Shown here: positions 33,003 to 43,856 of the stretch, piece by piece
Layout: the number at the start of each line of letters is the position of its first letter
Position numbering within the stretch: the first letter of the stretch is position 1
NCBI GenBank assembly: GCA_940337035.1
Contig: CALNHX010002816.1
Coordinates: 62,001-126,000 of the forward strand
Length of the DNA: 64,000 nucleotides
Direction: 5' to 3'
From: Agriotes lineatus
Taxonomy: Eukaryota > Arthropoda > Insecta > Coleoptera > Elateridae
Notes under the pieces: generated by a model
What the model saw: the letters and a program-made list of their open reading frames with translations, nothing else
Databases searched by the model: none
Told to the model about the DNA's origin: nothing
Position numbers and translations under genes: made by a program

Positions 33003-33909
33003 TGGTTGTGGAATTTTAATGTATTGTGTTTACAAGCGTGTGTGACCACATGCCACCTAAAAGGGCCCGCTGATCGCATTGCTTTCCCCCCGTATCGTGT
33101 GTTCGATGCACAACTCTTAGACCGAAGGGGCGTTGCGATTTTTTTGAGAAAGTCATCAATCCGTAAATGTATGAATGCGGGCCGATCTAAATCGAGGAAA
33201 AAATAAATTAGCCCCGAATTCTGTGTGCCTACACAACTTTTAATTTTTTTCTTGTAGTGGCCATAATATGTTCGCAGCATTTACTACAATTTCAAGGGTT
33301 TTGCGGAGAGGGAAGTATTTCAGTTACTATGTATCTTGCCAACACCAGACTGAATGGATTTTATTAAGAAGATACATTTTTACATAAATACAATTCTAAA
33401 TAGTGATTTTTTAAATTCTTTCACATATGTAGATGTTTTTGAAGAAAATGCAAGGGTCTGCAAGTCAGTATTTTAGAAAACGGTGGAAATTAGTTGCGTT
33501 CGTACACGAAAGAACAACTCTGGAACGTATTTTGTCTGGAAGTTTGTGAAAATTTCAACGATACACAAGGTGTTTCAATAACACGATGCCAAGCTTACGA
33601 CGGTTATAAATTACTTTGAAACAAAACAGTTTGTATACCCTGCCCGCCAAGTGCAAGAGAGTAGTTGTAGTCACTGGTAGCTCACTATAAGAAACCATGG
33701 CACCACCATAACAAACCAGTCATTCAAGATTTTTTATTCTCAAAAAAACATTTTTTTGTATTTATTTTTCATCATTCTCATTTTAAAGCTTAAACAAATC
33801 ACGCGTAATTTTTATTTCATGAATATAACTGTACAATAAGCGCTGCTTGCTTTCACCTACGCATTGGTGCCACATCGCAGCGGCTCCTCAGATTTTCAAC
33901 AATTTATAA
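33003..33909. other. No gene recognised
   Basis: Mixed AT-rich DNA with a GC-richer part at 33050-33200 where overlapping frames occur on both strands; no recognisable family. Confidence 0.45.
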
Positions 33910-34200
33910 ACTGCAGTGGGTGCAGTGGCAAAAAGTGGCTCAAAAGATACGGTTATTTTACGATTCAACAGGAGCCATCACGGCGAAGGCTCAAGCCTCA
34001 CGCAGTCTCAGCATGACCTGGCCCTTGTAATAATGCCCGTGTGTCGAGTAGCCGATGACAAGTTTGTCACGTATGCCAACTTATTGAGTTCAGACGAAGA
34101 AACTCCGCGCCCGCGCGGAGCATATGAAGAATGCAGTGTGTACAATTCTGACAGAAGATGCGTTGTATCTTGGGATTCTCACAAAATAATTACAGTATGA
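33910..34200 (+). CDS. Candidate exon, unknown protein
   Basis: About 96 codons are open from 33910 to a TGA at 34198-34200. A possible acceptor, CTGCAG, ends at 33916. GC and CpG content exceed the surroundings. The translation is of mixed composition, with RFNRSHHGEGS, LALVIMPVCRVADDK and a Ser/Asp/Glu/Pro/Arg stretch (SSDEETPRPRG). No domain, signal peptide or membrane segment is recognised. It may be a host exon, a decayed transposon piece or chance. There is no initiator ATG in the open part upstream. Confidence 0.22.
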   Translation, partial: TAVGAVAKSGSKDTVILRFNRSHHGEGSSLTQSQHDLALVIMPVCRVADDKFVTYANLLSSDEETPRPRGAYEECSVYNSDRRCVVSWDSHKIITV

Positions 34201-34362
34201 TCTATTTTATTACACTCATAACTGTCGCACATTTTGAAATAATATTTATTACTAGGCCGTAAACTTTGGTAAATTTTTGCCAGTTCGTATGCGAAATATT
34301 TAATTTCGGGATATCGGAATCTGTCTTTGTCTGTGACGGGGTAGAAATGCATTTTACATCCG

Positions 34363-34524
34363 GTGGTTGGCTCTAGGGTGCCTTGATGTCAATTTGACGC
34401 ATTTGTCCTTGACCAGGGTACGAGCAGATCGTTGTCCCATCTCACTCTAAGTTACTTTAGAGTGCTCTATTAAAGGACAAATACGTCAAATTGACAACAT
34501 CAACATTTTCCACGAGCCGCCACA
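34363..34524. mobile_element. Palindromic MITE
   Basis: The inverted arms contain GTCAATTTGACG and ATTTGTCCTT (34385-34410) and their complement at 34473-34501. Weaker pairing extends to about 34363 and 34524. A second small palindrome sits in the centre, CACTCTAAGTTACTTTAGAG (34443-34462). Non-coding. Confidence 0.7.
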
Positions 34525-36114
34525 TATTATAGTAGAACTTTTGATCAGATTAGATTTTTTTTATTGGGGAATTTTGTTTGTTGCCTTAACTACTAGGTCT
34601 TATGGCACTACATTTTACAGTGGATGTTAAATGTAATTAAAAACTTGTATTTCTTTAAGGTACCTAACTAATTAAGTCTGTTAATTTAAGTACATAAAAT
34701 TCAGTACTAGACCTGATTTATTTTTAAAAAATGTTAGCTCTTCTTTTTTCGTCAAATTGAAACTTTTTTGTCAAAAAACATATATATATTAAGATACGCA
34801 AGCACAGTTATTTAGCAAAATGCCTTGAATCTATTAACTTTCCAAAAAAACTAAAAGCTAAAACGTTTTCAAATAAATCAGGTTTAAGAGTACATTATTT
34901 ATAATCAAATTCTCATTCATTAGAGTTCTATATTTTTATGAGGGTTGCTAATTTTGACCCCTTAAATCATACGTCATTTTTTTAAAATTATAAATGAGTC
35001 AGGAATCGGCTATTAGTAGAACACCACGCCAATTTTCCCTTTAATACCATTTTTAGTTTTCAGCCAAATGACAAACCTAATTTTAACCTCCGCTTTTAAG
35101 AGGATGCAACTTACGGGAGAGGGATCTAAAAGAAAAAGTTTATATGCAAAATGTTTAGTTTTCAACGCCCCTATAAACTCCTTAAGTTTGGCACCAGGTT
35201 TTTGAAACAACCTGTATATCTATCTCTGGTGGGGGATCAGATAAAAATACACGAAAAATTTGAAGTTTGAGATTTTACATACGCAGCAATATTGTAACCA
35301 CAGAATGTGAAAAAACCACTACAAAGTGAGTGGAAGAATAAATACACATTAAAATTCGTTTGCTAAATAATATAATACGGACTAATAGGTATGTGAGTAG
35401 ATAAAACAATAATTTGTCATACTTCGGTACAGACTTTAAGGAAAATTCATGTGCCAAGCATGGTGTTCAACAACATAATTTAGGGGTGTTTCCTTAAAAG
35501 TGCTTTCTTAAAATATTCTTCACAGATTCTTCATCGATAGAGCTCATTACGTTTATTGTTTTGACATCGTTCCTTGGAATATCCCTGCTTGTAGTAAAAT
35601 CTCCAATTTTTTTGTGAACAATACCATCATAACATATGGTACTGTTGTGGATTCAATATTTTTATCTAGTCCTCCACCAGAGATAGTTAGAAAAAATACA
35701 TACTTTTTACGGTGGTTATGTGGTGTGCGAACACAACTAGCTCCTATTTGCAAAAAAAAGTAGTTGTACTCTCCCTTTTATAAAAATTTCTACGTTATAA
35801 ACTAGGGCCAAGAATTAGAAATAACACCCCTTTATATTTGCATTTACTTGAAAATGTCCACTAAGCAATTGTATAGCCTGTTCTTTTTTTTTAATAAACT
35901 GCGTTTAGCCCCATGTTATTGAGGGAAATGGGGGCGCAAACCCTTTAAATTATACACAAACATAGCCCCAACAAGAAGACAGAAAGACTACAATAATTTA
36001 AATAATAGTTATTTTGAGTTACTAACGCATCAGGGTGATGGCACAATGAAAATCAGAGTTAAAAATGGTCATGCAATCAGTGTTAGACCATTTAATGTGA
36101 ATACGTAATGATTC
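34525..36114. other. Non-coding, includes a CTGTATA-ended repeat-like stretch
   Basis: AT-rich. Around 35187-35217 the text CCAGGTTTTTGAAACAACC followed by TGTATA resembles the terminal motif of many dispersed insect repeats, but I cannot place its other end. No coding evidence. Confidence 0.4.
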
Positions 36115-36380
36115 AAAAACAGCCAGAACACTTTAGTGTCACACCTACTCAATTTTGGTTCAAAATCCCAAAACAATAAATTAATATCGAATGGAATCGT
36201 CGATAATAGCAAAAAACATAAGAATGCCTCACATGCAGTCCCGGAACACTTTAATGCCACCCCTACGTCCCAATTTTGTTAAAATTTACCAACGCGTATT
36301 GGTCAACAACAAAAGAACAATATCGAACCAAAACACTGGCAAAATAAAAACATGGGGTGCCTCACATGCAGCCTGGTGAA
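36115..36380 (+). repeat. Repeat C, two tandem units of about 125 bp
   Basis: Two direct units share ACACTTTARTG, CCCAATTTTG-like sequence and TGCCTCACATGCAG (the last at 36226-36239 and 36358-36371). The same blocks occur inside repeat A copy 1 at about 30088-30305, so C and A are related. Non-coding. Confidence 0.65.
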
Positions 36381-36900
36381 AATCCTGTCAAATCGGGAGG
36401 GCGCCTTCGGGTCTTCCCCGGCGTCCACTTTCTTCTTGCACATCTTATTGCCCATGTTGCACCCTCGAACTAATTACCGCAGTCACTAATCACGCACTTG
36501 CTCCGCGCAGTGTGTTATTGGGTACCGACCTTAGCGAACTAACTTTCCTCTGGCAGGTAAGGCTAACTGCTGTCCCCCTGAATCTTGTGCTACGTGCGCC
36601 GCTGCCACTCTTTTATAATTAACTTTTACATCACTTAGCTGGTGGCGCTCGCGGATGGATATGGGTCAAGTCCAGCCCCATCCTTGGTGCTGTTCTTCGG
36701 CGAGGTCTTCGGTTTGGGCTGAAACCGTTTGTTCGGTTTGTTTACAGTAGCGGCTGAGTCACGGCTTTTTATATAGACTACGCGATGCCCATGGCTCGGC
36801 GGCCTAATCAATGGCAATTAATCTGTATGTACGAACTATAAAGCACCCAATTTGCATAGCTATAGCGTCACTGGTGCAGCGTCTACACGCAAAGGTCATC
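36381..36900. other. GC/CpG-rich island, unassigned
   Basis: Base composition shifts to about 50% GC with many CpGs. A minus-strand frame at 36635-36817 reads a Lys/Pro/Ser-rich peptide (KPKTSPKNSTKDGAG). It could be a promoter or 5' exon, or part of a transposon. No further support. Confidence 0.3.
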
Positions 36901-37307
36901 TACATAAAACTATTAAGTAATAATACCTTCGGAAAACTACCGAAGTTGGACATTCCAATACGGTTGACGATAGTTGGTTGAGTGTTTTATTACGAAGTAC
37001 ATATTACTAATAATAATAACTCTATTCCTTTTAATATAAACATTTAAATTAATACATTAAAATTAACACAATGACTATTGAGGCTATTTTTGTAGCGATG
37101 GGGCTACCACTGTTTGCTCTAATAATAAATTTTGCATAAAAAAGAGAAGCGACTGATTGTAAAACGCCACTAAAGCACTACCACAATTTGGGTGAGACTT
37201 GGGGGTTCTTCTAAGGCTTGACGCATCAGAAATAAAAACAACTGAATTACGGATCTCTCCCTTTCGCCAGAATGATGAATGTAGTTATTTTGAACGATTT
37301 AAAATTG
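36901..37307. other. No gene recognised
   Basis: AT-rich flank of the hAT cluster. Confidence 0.5.
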
Positions 37308-37315
37308 CTACCGAC

Positions 37316-40293
37316 TAGGGGTGGGCGATATTAACATTTATGTATTGATATTCGACATCAAAATTATATTGATATTGTCGAAATCGATATTTTAAAAATA
37401 TTCATATAGGTATTGATAAGTATCGAATCGCTAAATATCGATACTCCATATATTGATCTTCGATATATCAATATTTGTCATTATGTGTGTTATATTGAAA
37501 TTCAATTTCCGATACTTTTGAAATGTGTCAACGTGGTGGATGCAACTCACCCATGACCACAAGGCGGCAACGGGGCGCAAACAGTGCAGGTTCGAGCATT
37601 CTTTGACCCAGTGGCGGAGGCAGGCAGTTAAATTTAAAGGAACAGAAACTTACTGACCTTTATATCTCATCGATAACAATAATTGTACTCACCGGGGGTG
37701 GCCTCCCACTAGCCCCTCCGTACTGCTGGCAGAGACGCTACAATACTTGGCCTTGCATCAGGCGCCATCAACCCTTTGGCTCCTCATCGCTGCCTTCATT
37801 GGCTGGGTTAGCTGTCGGTACCTTTCGCTAGTACTGCCCAATAGTAATCCACTAGATCAGTGATTCCCAAACTTATTTGGCCTACCGCCCCCTTTTCAGA
37901 AAAAAAATTATTCAACGCCCCTCGGAAATCTATATTCTTTAAGCGAACAAACAGAGAGATATTGTAGTACTCATAATTATCTATAAGAGTAGTTCTAGGT
38001 ACGAAATTATTTTGAAAGAAGAAATTAATTAGCAATTAAAAATTACAAGGGGGGATTTATACATTAAAAGTACAATTGAAGAATTGTTTAATGAATAATA
38101 CATTAGATACAATTACTGTTAAATTGTGAATAGTTTATTAAAAAGGTGCGAGCATATAAGTTGATTTAGTTGGCATAGTTGCTTGGTAACATCAGAACTT
38201 AGATTTTAATTTTCATTAGCTCACAATTGGAATAACTAAAGTGAAAGCTGAACTCGAATGATTCTCTAAAAAAGTCAATTATGAAGTGTTACAATAAAAT
38301 ATATCATATAGAAATTTGGTATAAATCATTATTGATAGCGAAAACGATATTTTTAAAATAGCCGATTTTTTTCGAATTTCTAACCTGTGTTTTGAGTAAA
38401 AGCAAATTTGAATACGTAATAAAAACCTTTTATTATAATGGTATTTACTTTCTGGATGGTGTGTTAAAGGGTGTAATAAAGTAAAATTAAAGAAACGGAG
38501 AATAATAGCTATTTATGCAACAAGTGCTAAAAGTTGATGTTTATGCACGAGACATGAAAATTATGAAACGAAGCCGAAGGCTGAGTTTCATAACAATGTC
38601 GAGTGCAACTACACCTTTAGCACAAGTTTGCATACAATATTTTTTCTACGACCTTAAATTTTCTGTTATTAATCCATAAATGTCGATTTAACAAAGGTTT
38701 GCATTTATGACAGTTATAATTTATGTCATAATAAATAGATGGCCTTGACGCGCAGGTGAATGTTTGTGGAGCCAGTACTGTCAAAGTCAGTTATCAAAGG
38801 TAATTAAAATAGTACACATCTGACTTTATTCATTACATAACGCTTTAATTATTTAAAAGACACTTTACCTCTAACTCAAGAAGTAACTAGAATAACTTTA
38901 CAACCTCACTTCCAGTTCGATATTGTAGTTTTATAACCGCACTTCACTTTATAACACATGTGCTAAAAGTAAACAGCTGATCTCATTTTAAACACTCTAA
39001 ATTATAAAACGTCAATTTTAGTGAAAAAATCTAGCGCTAAAAGGCCTACTTTTAGTTGTGGTAGTAGAAAAACGAATTTTAATAAGGGTAAATAGTCTTT
39101 ATGGAATAAATAAATCTGTAACTTGTATTTTGTGTGTTTATTTGGAAAATAATGTTACACTATATTACACAACAGATGAAATATGTACGAACGGTTTTTC
39201 TAAATCTTCGTATCTTCTCTTCTTTTTCTAAGCTTTCACCGCCCCCTTATTTTTATTCACCGCCCCCCAAATGCACCCGAAGCTGCTATCGCCCCCTTGG
39301 ATCGTTTCACCGCCCCCCAAGGGGCGGTATCGCCCACTTTGGGAATCACTGCACTAGATTAACTATTGTCACAACCCGTACAGAGTCGGTAATGACTACC
39401 GTAGTATACTGGTCTTTCACAGTACAGCAATTACCGTAAATCTTGCTATTGCTCTAACGGGGCTTATAATTTGGAACTCCATGCTTCCGGTGCGGAACCA
39501 CATGCTTCCGCGAATCACTGTGCGAAACATCGTGCTTTCGCGGGATTCTACTCTAGCGAAGCAAGAACCTCTGACGTATACCGGTCGCTAGAAAATACGC
39601 ATTGCCGCCCTCGCAATTTCGCCTCACATTGTTGCATCTCATCACCTGATAATTAATTATTGGTTGGGATATAATCGCTTACGCCAAGAAATAACTACGC
39701 AAATAGCCCACTTTAACTAATACGTCGCACCTCTAGCACAACCCCAAACGTTCTGTCCTATTTTTAATTCCATTGCTAACCGAGCCCCCTTCGACATGGC
39801 GCATTAGTTTCACATGTTCTCCGGGTCCCTGAAACAACGGACCGCGAGCCCAATACATTCGCCAAGATTATATTACATTCCAGGGCTCAAAACATGCCAG
39901 AAATGGCAAACGTACTAATTAAAACTTATAAATAATGCGCTCCAAAACCGTCAAACATTTCATCCCTAACAATTATATCAATAAATATCCTAAAAATATG
40001 GAATCGATAAATATCGATATTCGATATATCCATATTTGTCAATGTACCAATAGATATCGTAAATTATGGCAATATCGATGTATATCGCATCTATAAATAT
40101 CGATGTTCAATATATTGACATTCAATATATCGCTATTTGACAATATATCGATAAATAACCTAAAAATAGCGAGGTAGCGATGAATAACGAATGTATAAAT
40201 ATTGATTATCGATATTCGATATTTCTATATATGGACATATCGATGCAGAAATAATGTTGATATGGAAATAATATGATATATCGCCCAGCCTGA
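37316..40293. mobile_element. Outer hAT element with ATCGATA-rich subterminal regions
   Basis: Exact 8-bp target duplication ctaccgac at 37308-37315 and 40294-40301. Ends are TAGGGGTGGGCGATA and, in reverse complement, TCAGGCTGGGCGATA. The first 200 bp and last 330 bp are crowded with ATATCGATAT-type palindromes, typical of hAT subterminal binding sites. Without the inner hAT it is about 1.48 kb, and the interior shows no transposase, so it is non-autonomous. It is older than the element nested inside it. Confidence 0.9.
37858..39351. mobile_element. Inner hAT element nested in the outer hAT
   Basis: The 1494-bp element has an exact 8-bp target duplication, cactagat (37850-37857 and 39352-39359). 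The ends are inverted copies of CAGTGATTCCCAAA, close to the well-known hAT-Charlie type terminus. Subterminal CCGCCCCC motifs recur, four or more times at the right end (39239-39335) and twice at the left. The interior is AT-rich with no recognisable transposase, so it is non-autonomous. Confidence 0.93.
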
Positions 40294-40367
40294 CTACCGA
40301 CACACGATTCCATTAACGTGTATAGCACTAAACCGTGCTTACTACAAATATGAAAATAAGACAGCAG

Positions 40368-40577
40368 CAGAGCCGAATCAAGAATATGTGAGGCCCAGGG
40401 CTAAATTTTTTTAGAGGCCCCATTCCCATTTATGCAACGGGTACAAAGGAATCTAAATGATTAGAAACCGCACTACGAGTAGATTATAACCTTCGAATCT
40501 TTTCGAGGCCCCCGAAATTCGGTGTCCCGGGGCTGCAGCCCCCTTAGCCCCCCCCCCCCCCCCTTAATCCGGCTCTG
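40368..40577. mobile_element. Small non-autonomous hAT element with poly-C run
   Basis: 210 bp. The ends are CAGAGCCGAAT and, in reverse complement, CAGAGCCGGAT. The target duplication is gacagcag (40360-40367) versus gacagcaa (40578-40585), with one mismatch. The termini resemble those of the ZMYM1-like hAT at 21992-25569 (CAGAGCCGAGCC), so that lineage could have mobilised it. A run of C bases near 40546-40563 precedes the right end. Confidence 0.82.
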
Positions 40578-40627
40578 GACAGCAAGCAGGGACAAAATAC
40601 ATTTAAATACAAGGACGAAGTAAGTCT

Positions 40628-40805
40628 AATCATAGACTAGTAATGCCGTCTAGTTCTAGACTTTCTAGAATCTTGTCTTGTCTAGAATATCAAAACAAGA
40701 CTGCCCAAAGTATTTTCTAGAAATTTCAACCTAAGGCAACATTCTTCTTCTACATGAAACTCAAATTCTAGGTAATTTTCTAGATTCTAAATTAACTAGT
40801 AGGTT
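40628..40805. repeat. TCTAGA-rich cluster
   Basis: CTAG occurs about ten times in 180 bp, mostly as TCTAGA or ACTAGT, with ACTAGT near both edges. It may be a degraded transposon with palindromic subterminal motifs, like the neighbouring hATs; no TIR or TSD could be fixed. Confidence 0.45.
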
Positions 40806-41000
40806 GTAGATAATATAAGTTTTTTTACTGCCATACATTATTAGGTAAGTTCAAAGTTTCAGTAAAAATTATGTCATTATCAATTAAGGTTTACTTATAC
40901 TTACTTACGTACTCAATAAATGTAGATAGACGATAGTACAACATATTATAGTTTATTCGAGAAAATTATCATAAAAAATGCATGGTTAAGCTAATATACC

Positions 41001-41254
41001 GATGGGGCCACAATTATATATAACAGCAATGAGATAACATGAACAAGAAAATAACACGTATTGCTTGAGTAAGAAGGAGATAAACATAGTAGTAAATATT
41101 CGAGTAGGCATGACGCTTATTTTAATTATGACGTAAGTCAACTAAACATGCCTACTAACATAATTTTATCGTATGGTCATCTCTTTCTTACTCAAGCATT
41201 TTATTTTGTTGTTCATGTTATCTTATTGCTGTTATATATAATTATGGCCCCTTC
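41001..41254. mobile_element. MITE with about 95-bp inverted arms
   Basis: The left arm starts GATGGGGCCACAATTATATA (41001-41020) and the right arm, in reverse complement, GAAGGGGCCATAATTATATA. Similarity continues through AACAGCAAT, GATAACATGAACAA and TTGCTTGAGTAAGAA on both sides, to about 41095 and 41165. No coding sequence. Target duplication not resolved. Confidence 0.82.
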
Positions 41255-41729
41255 TTAATTACATATTTGTAGTAACACCTCTGGCAGCAAATTTTTTCCT
41301 TTTACATTTATTTTAAAAAACATGGGGTAAAAATATATTTCGACATTCCTGACTTCTTCATTTTACAAAAAGTTTACGTAATCTGTAAGTTAAAATTAGT
41401 ATTACACACTATGATCACATAATAGGTAGGTGAGTGAACGAAATCATTCACCTCAAATCATGCAAAAAATTATAAAGATTCTTGTTTTCGTAGCGATCTC
41501 AACCAATCAGAAGGCTGGATTTAGTTAAGTTATCTTGCATAATTTCGATTATACAAAATCGATTATACTAGAGTAACTTAACTAGGCGACGCAATACATA
41601 ACTATTGTCAACTTGATGTTGTTTTCATGGAGATGACCTTCAGCTAGGTTAATACGAACAAATCGTGCTGCCAATAAAGTATTTATTTGATTCTAATATT
41701 AAAATTTACTGAAAAAATAATCAAATCGA
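41255..41729. other. No gene recognised
   Basis: Non-coding spacer between palindromic elements. Confidence 0.45.
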
Positions 41730-41918
41730 ATACAATGCGTACTTCGAACAGGTTATACGTCTCAAACTTCCTGCACAATAACAAATCGTGTCAGTTTGAC
41801 AGAATAATCCTCCCGCTGATGCGGCCGGACTATTTAACCTGTCAAACTGACACTCTTTTATTATTGTGCAGCAAGTTATCGACATATAACCCGATAATAT
41901 CGAAGTACTTATAGTATT
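41730..41918. mobile_element. Palindromic MITE
   Basis: The arms pair from about 41730 to 41801 and from 41839 to 41918, sharing GTACTTCGA, GGTTATA, CTGCACAATAA and GTGTCAGTTTGAC with their complements. Short loop of about 37 bp. Non-coding. Confidence 0.75.
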
Positions 41919-42067
41919 ACCTCTGAGAATACTATTCATTAATCACGTGATCCTTTTTAAACCAATTGGAAGCATAAAAACCCTTGGATACATGTGTACC
42001 ACAGCGATGAAACAAAACAAAAATTTTTATCACCTTAGTGTGGTCTATTGTTACGCAAAAGTGTGAA

Positions 42068-42223
42068 AATGTTGGTTTCCCTTCTGTCAATTTTAAGTCT
42101 ATGTCAAATTCGAGGTTAGCAGGTTAGGTTTTGTGTCAATTTGTGTCAAAACTGACGGAAAACCTAACCTGCTAACCTCGAATTTGATATAGACTTAAAA
42201 TTGACAGCAGGGTAACCAACATT
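42068..42223. mobile_element. Palindromic MITE, GTTGGTGGCACTG family, copy 2
   Basis: Arms of about 65 bp (42068-42132 and 42159-42223) pair almost perfectly. They share CTATGTCAAATTCGAGGTTA and GCAGGTTAGG with the element at 26465-26570. The loop contains TTTGTGTCAATTTGTGTC. Terminal bases are AATGTTGG and CCAACATT. Confidence 0.85.
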
Positions 42224-42300
42224 AACAGTTTTTCAATTCATTGTATTCTCTCACTAAATACAACTCGCGGTATAATTAGTAATCGGTAATATTTCTCATT

Positions 42301-42404
42301 GAAACCGAAGGAGCAAATTCAACTCGTCCTTCGGACTCGTTGAATTCGCACCTGGGTTTCATTTCGCACCTCGGTTTCATTTCGCACCTCGGTTTCATTT
42401 CGCA
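42301..42404. repeat. Hairpin plus 18-bp minisatellite
   Basis: Three direct units of an 18-bp repeat with core GGTTTCATTTCGCACCTC lie at about 42344-42404. The first unit also pairs with GAAACCGAAGGAGCAAATTC upstream (42301-42326), so a hairpin precedes the array. Non-coding. Confidence 0.7.
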
Positions 42405-42519
42405 AATATCACTAATAATAATCATACCACTTGCGGTATTATGGATGAATATATATTATAAATTCAATAGTTCTAAGTTCCAAAAAGAAGAAAATCCTGG
42501 TGTAGGCAAATCCCTTTCA

Positions 42520-43640
42520 AGTTCTTAATTTTTTTAATTTATCAGTATCATTGTTAGGGTAGTAGTTGTTTTTTTATTTTGTTTAATTATGCATCTATCA
42601 TCATCAGAAAAAGAAAATGTTTTGGTTATTTAAACTATATTTAAGCTATAAAAAGAACTTACTCTGTTATTAAAATAGACTAGCAGTCCAGTGAGACAAA
42701 TGTCTCATTTAATAAAACAAAAAAGACCGTTTTGCAAATAGAACGCGTATTCACCACACGTACGTATATGACGTCATTGTTGGTAGCAAACTACCAGTCT
42801 CATTCGCCTTGATAAAATTTGCCTAGAATCCAACCTAAAAAGTTAGGATTAGGATATAATTAAGATAACAATTAGTGTTAGAGACTGAAATTCGGTTCCT
42901 GACCTGACATGACCATTCCAAACATATAACTTGTTTCTCTATCTCTTACGGTTTGGCTGCTGAAACAGCGTCCCAGACAGACACGTCTATTAGATAAAGG
43001 ATGATGTCATATCACTAACCCTTGTTAGGACATCAATTATGAAATTTTTATATGCAGTTTACGATTAATTGCCAAAAGTGAGATTTTGTTTGTTGTACAT
43101 TTCCTTGTATTTGGCTTTTTCATTTAATTTTCTTAAAATTGTTTTGTTTTTATTGATTAACTCCTTTTCGGATTGTAGTTGTTTTACTCTGTTTTTCTTT
43201 CTATAGAAAAAGAATATTTAGTAGTAATTTCCTTTTATAATTAAGATTTAAAACAACTTACACTGTTTTTAAACAGGTTGACCTTCATATTAGTACTTCT
43301 CGTAAGATCATCACATATAAAATTGTTAATTTGTAGTTTACGATTTTAAATTGCTGAAAGTGGTTTTGTTTTCTGTGTTTTGTGTGCAATTCCTAGCTTT
43401 GGCTACTTCCATTTAGTCTTAAAAAAATGGTTGTTTTATATATTAACTCCTCTTAGGATAGTGGTTGCTTGCATTATTCTTAACCTATAGAAAAGAAAAT
43501 TTTGTTTGGTTATATAATAGTTTTCCTATAACTAAGATGAACCTACTTTGATTGTGAACAGGTTGATATAGATGATTTCATGTCTGTATATTGGTTAGGA
43601 CTTCGCATTTAAATTTATTAATTATTTGCAATTTTTATTA
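42520..43640 (+). repeat. Divergent tandem array of about 310-bp units, split by a Helitron
   Basis: Units share TAGGACATCA-like sequence, GTTTACGATTnnnAATTGC, TTAACTCC, CTATAGAAAAAGAA and CTTACACTG. Parts of at least three units are seen: about 42520-42679, 43002-43310 and 43310-43620. The short Helitron 42680-43001 sits inside the array, and its neighbours align through the insertion point. AT-rich, non-coding. Confidence 0.65.
42680..43001 (-). mobile_element. Short non-autonomous Helitron, copy 2
   Basis: 322-bp copy of the element at 28388-28724. Minus-strand start is TCCTTTATCTAATAGAC, the hairpin is at 42706-42693 and the terminal CTAG at 42683-42680. Flanks are A and T. Relative to copy 1 it has a few short deletions, including a 12-bp loss in a CTTTCATAACTT stretch. 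Confidence 0.88.
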
Positions 43641-43799
43641 CATTGAAATGCCAAAAAGGTCGAATACTTAACAATTGTAATTGTGTTGCTTAGAAGGATT
43701 TCATATTATTTATGTTTTTGTTTCATTCTTGTGCCTCTTTCTGGAAGAGAGGGGTTACTGTTATATTTAAAAGTTTTTATTTAATAATTTTATTACTTA

Positions 43800-43856
43800 C
43801 CAGCCTCTACAACGCAACGTAAAACGAGGTTAACGCAAATACATACATACATACTA
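43800..43856 (-). mobile_element. SINE 3' fragment
   Basis: CAGCCTCTAC, AACGTAAAACGAGG, TTAACG and a (TACA)n tail match the 3' end of the SINE copy at 56965-57333 in the same written orientation; that copy reads on the minus strand with its tail at lower coordinates. Here the tail lies to the right, so the fragment may be rearranged or the family may carry the motif in both orientations. Strand is uncertain. Confidence 0.5.

Noticed and set aside
36635..36817. 60-residue Lys/Pro/Ser-rich minus-strand protein
   Set aside because: Composition follows the local CpG-rich DNA; only recorded as part of the island.
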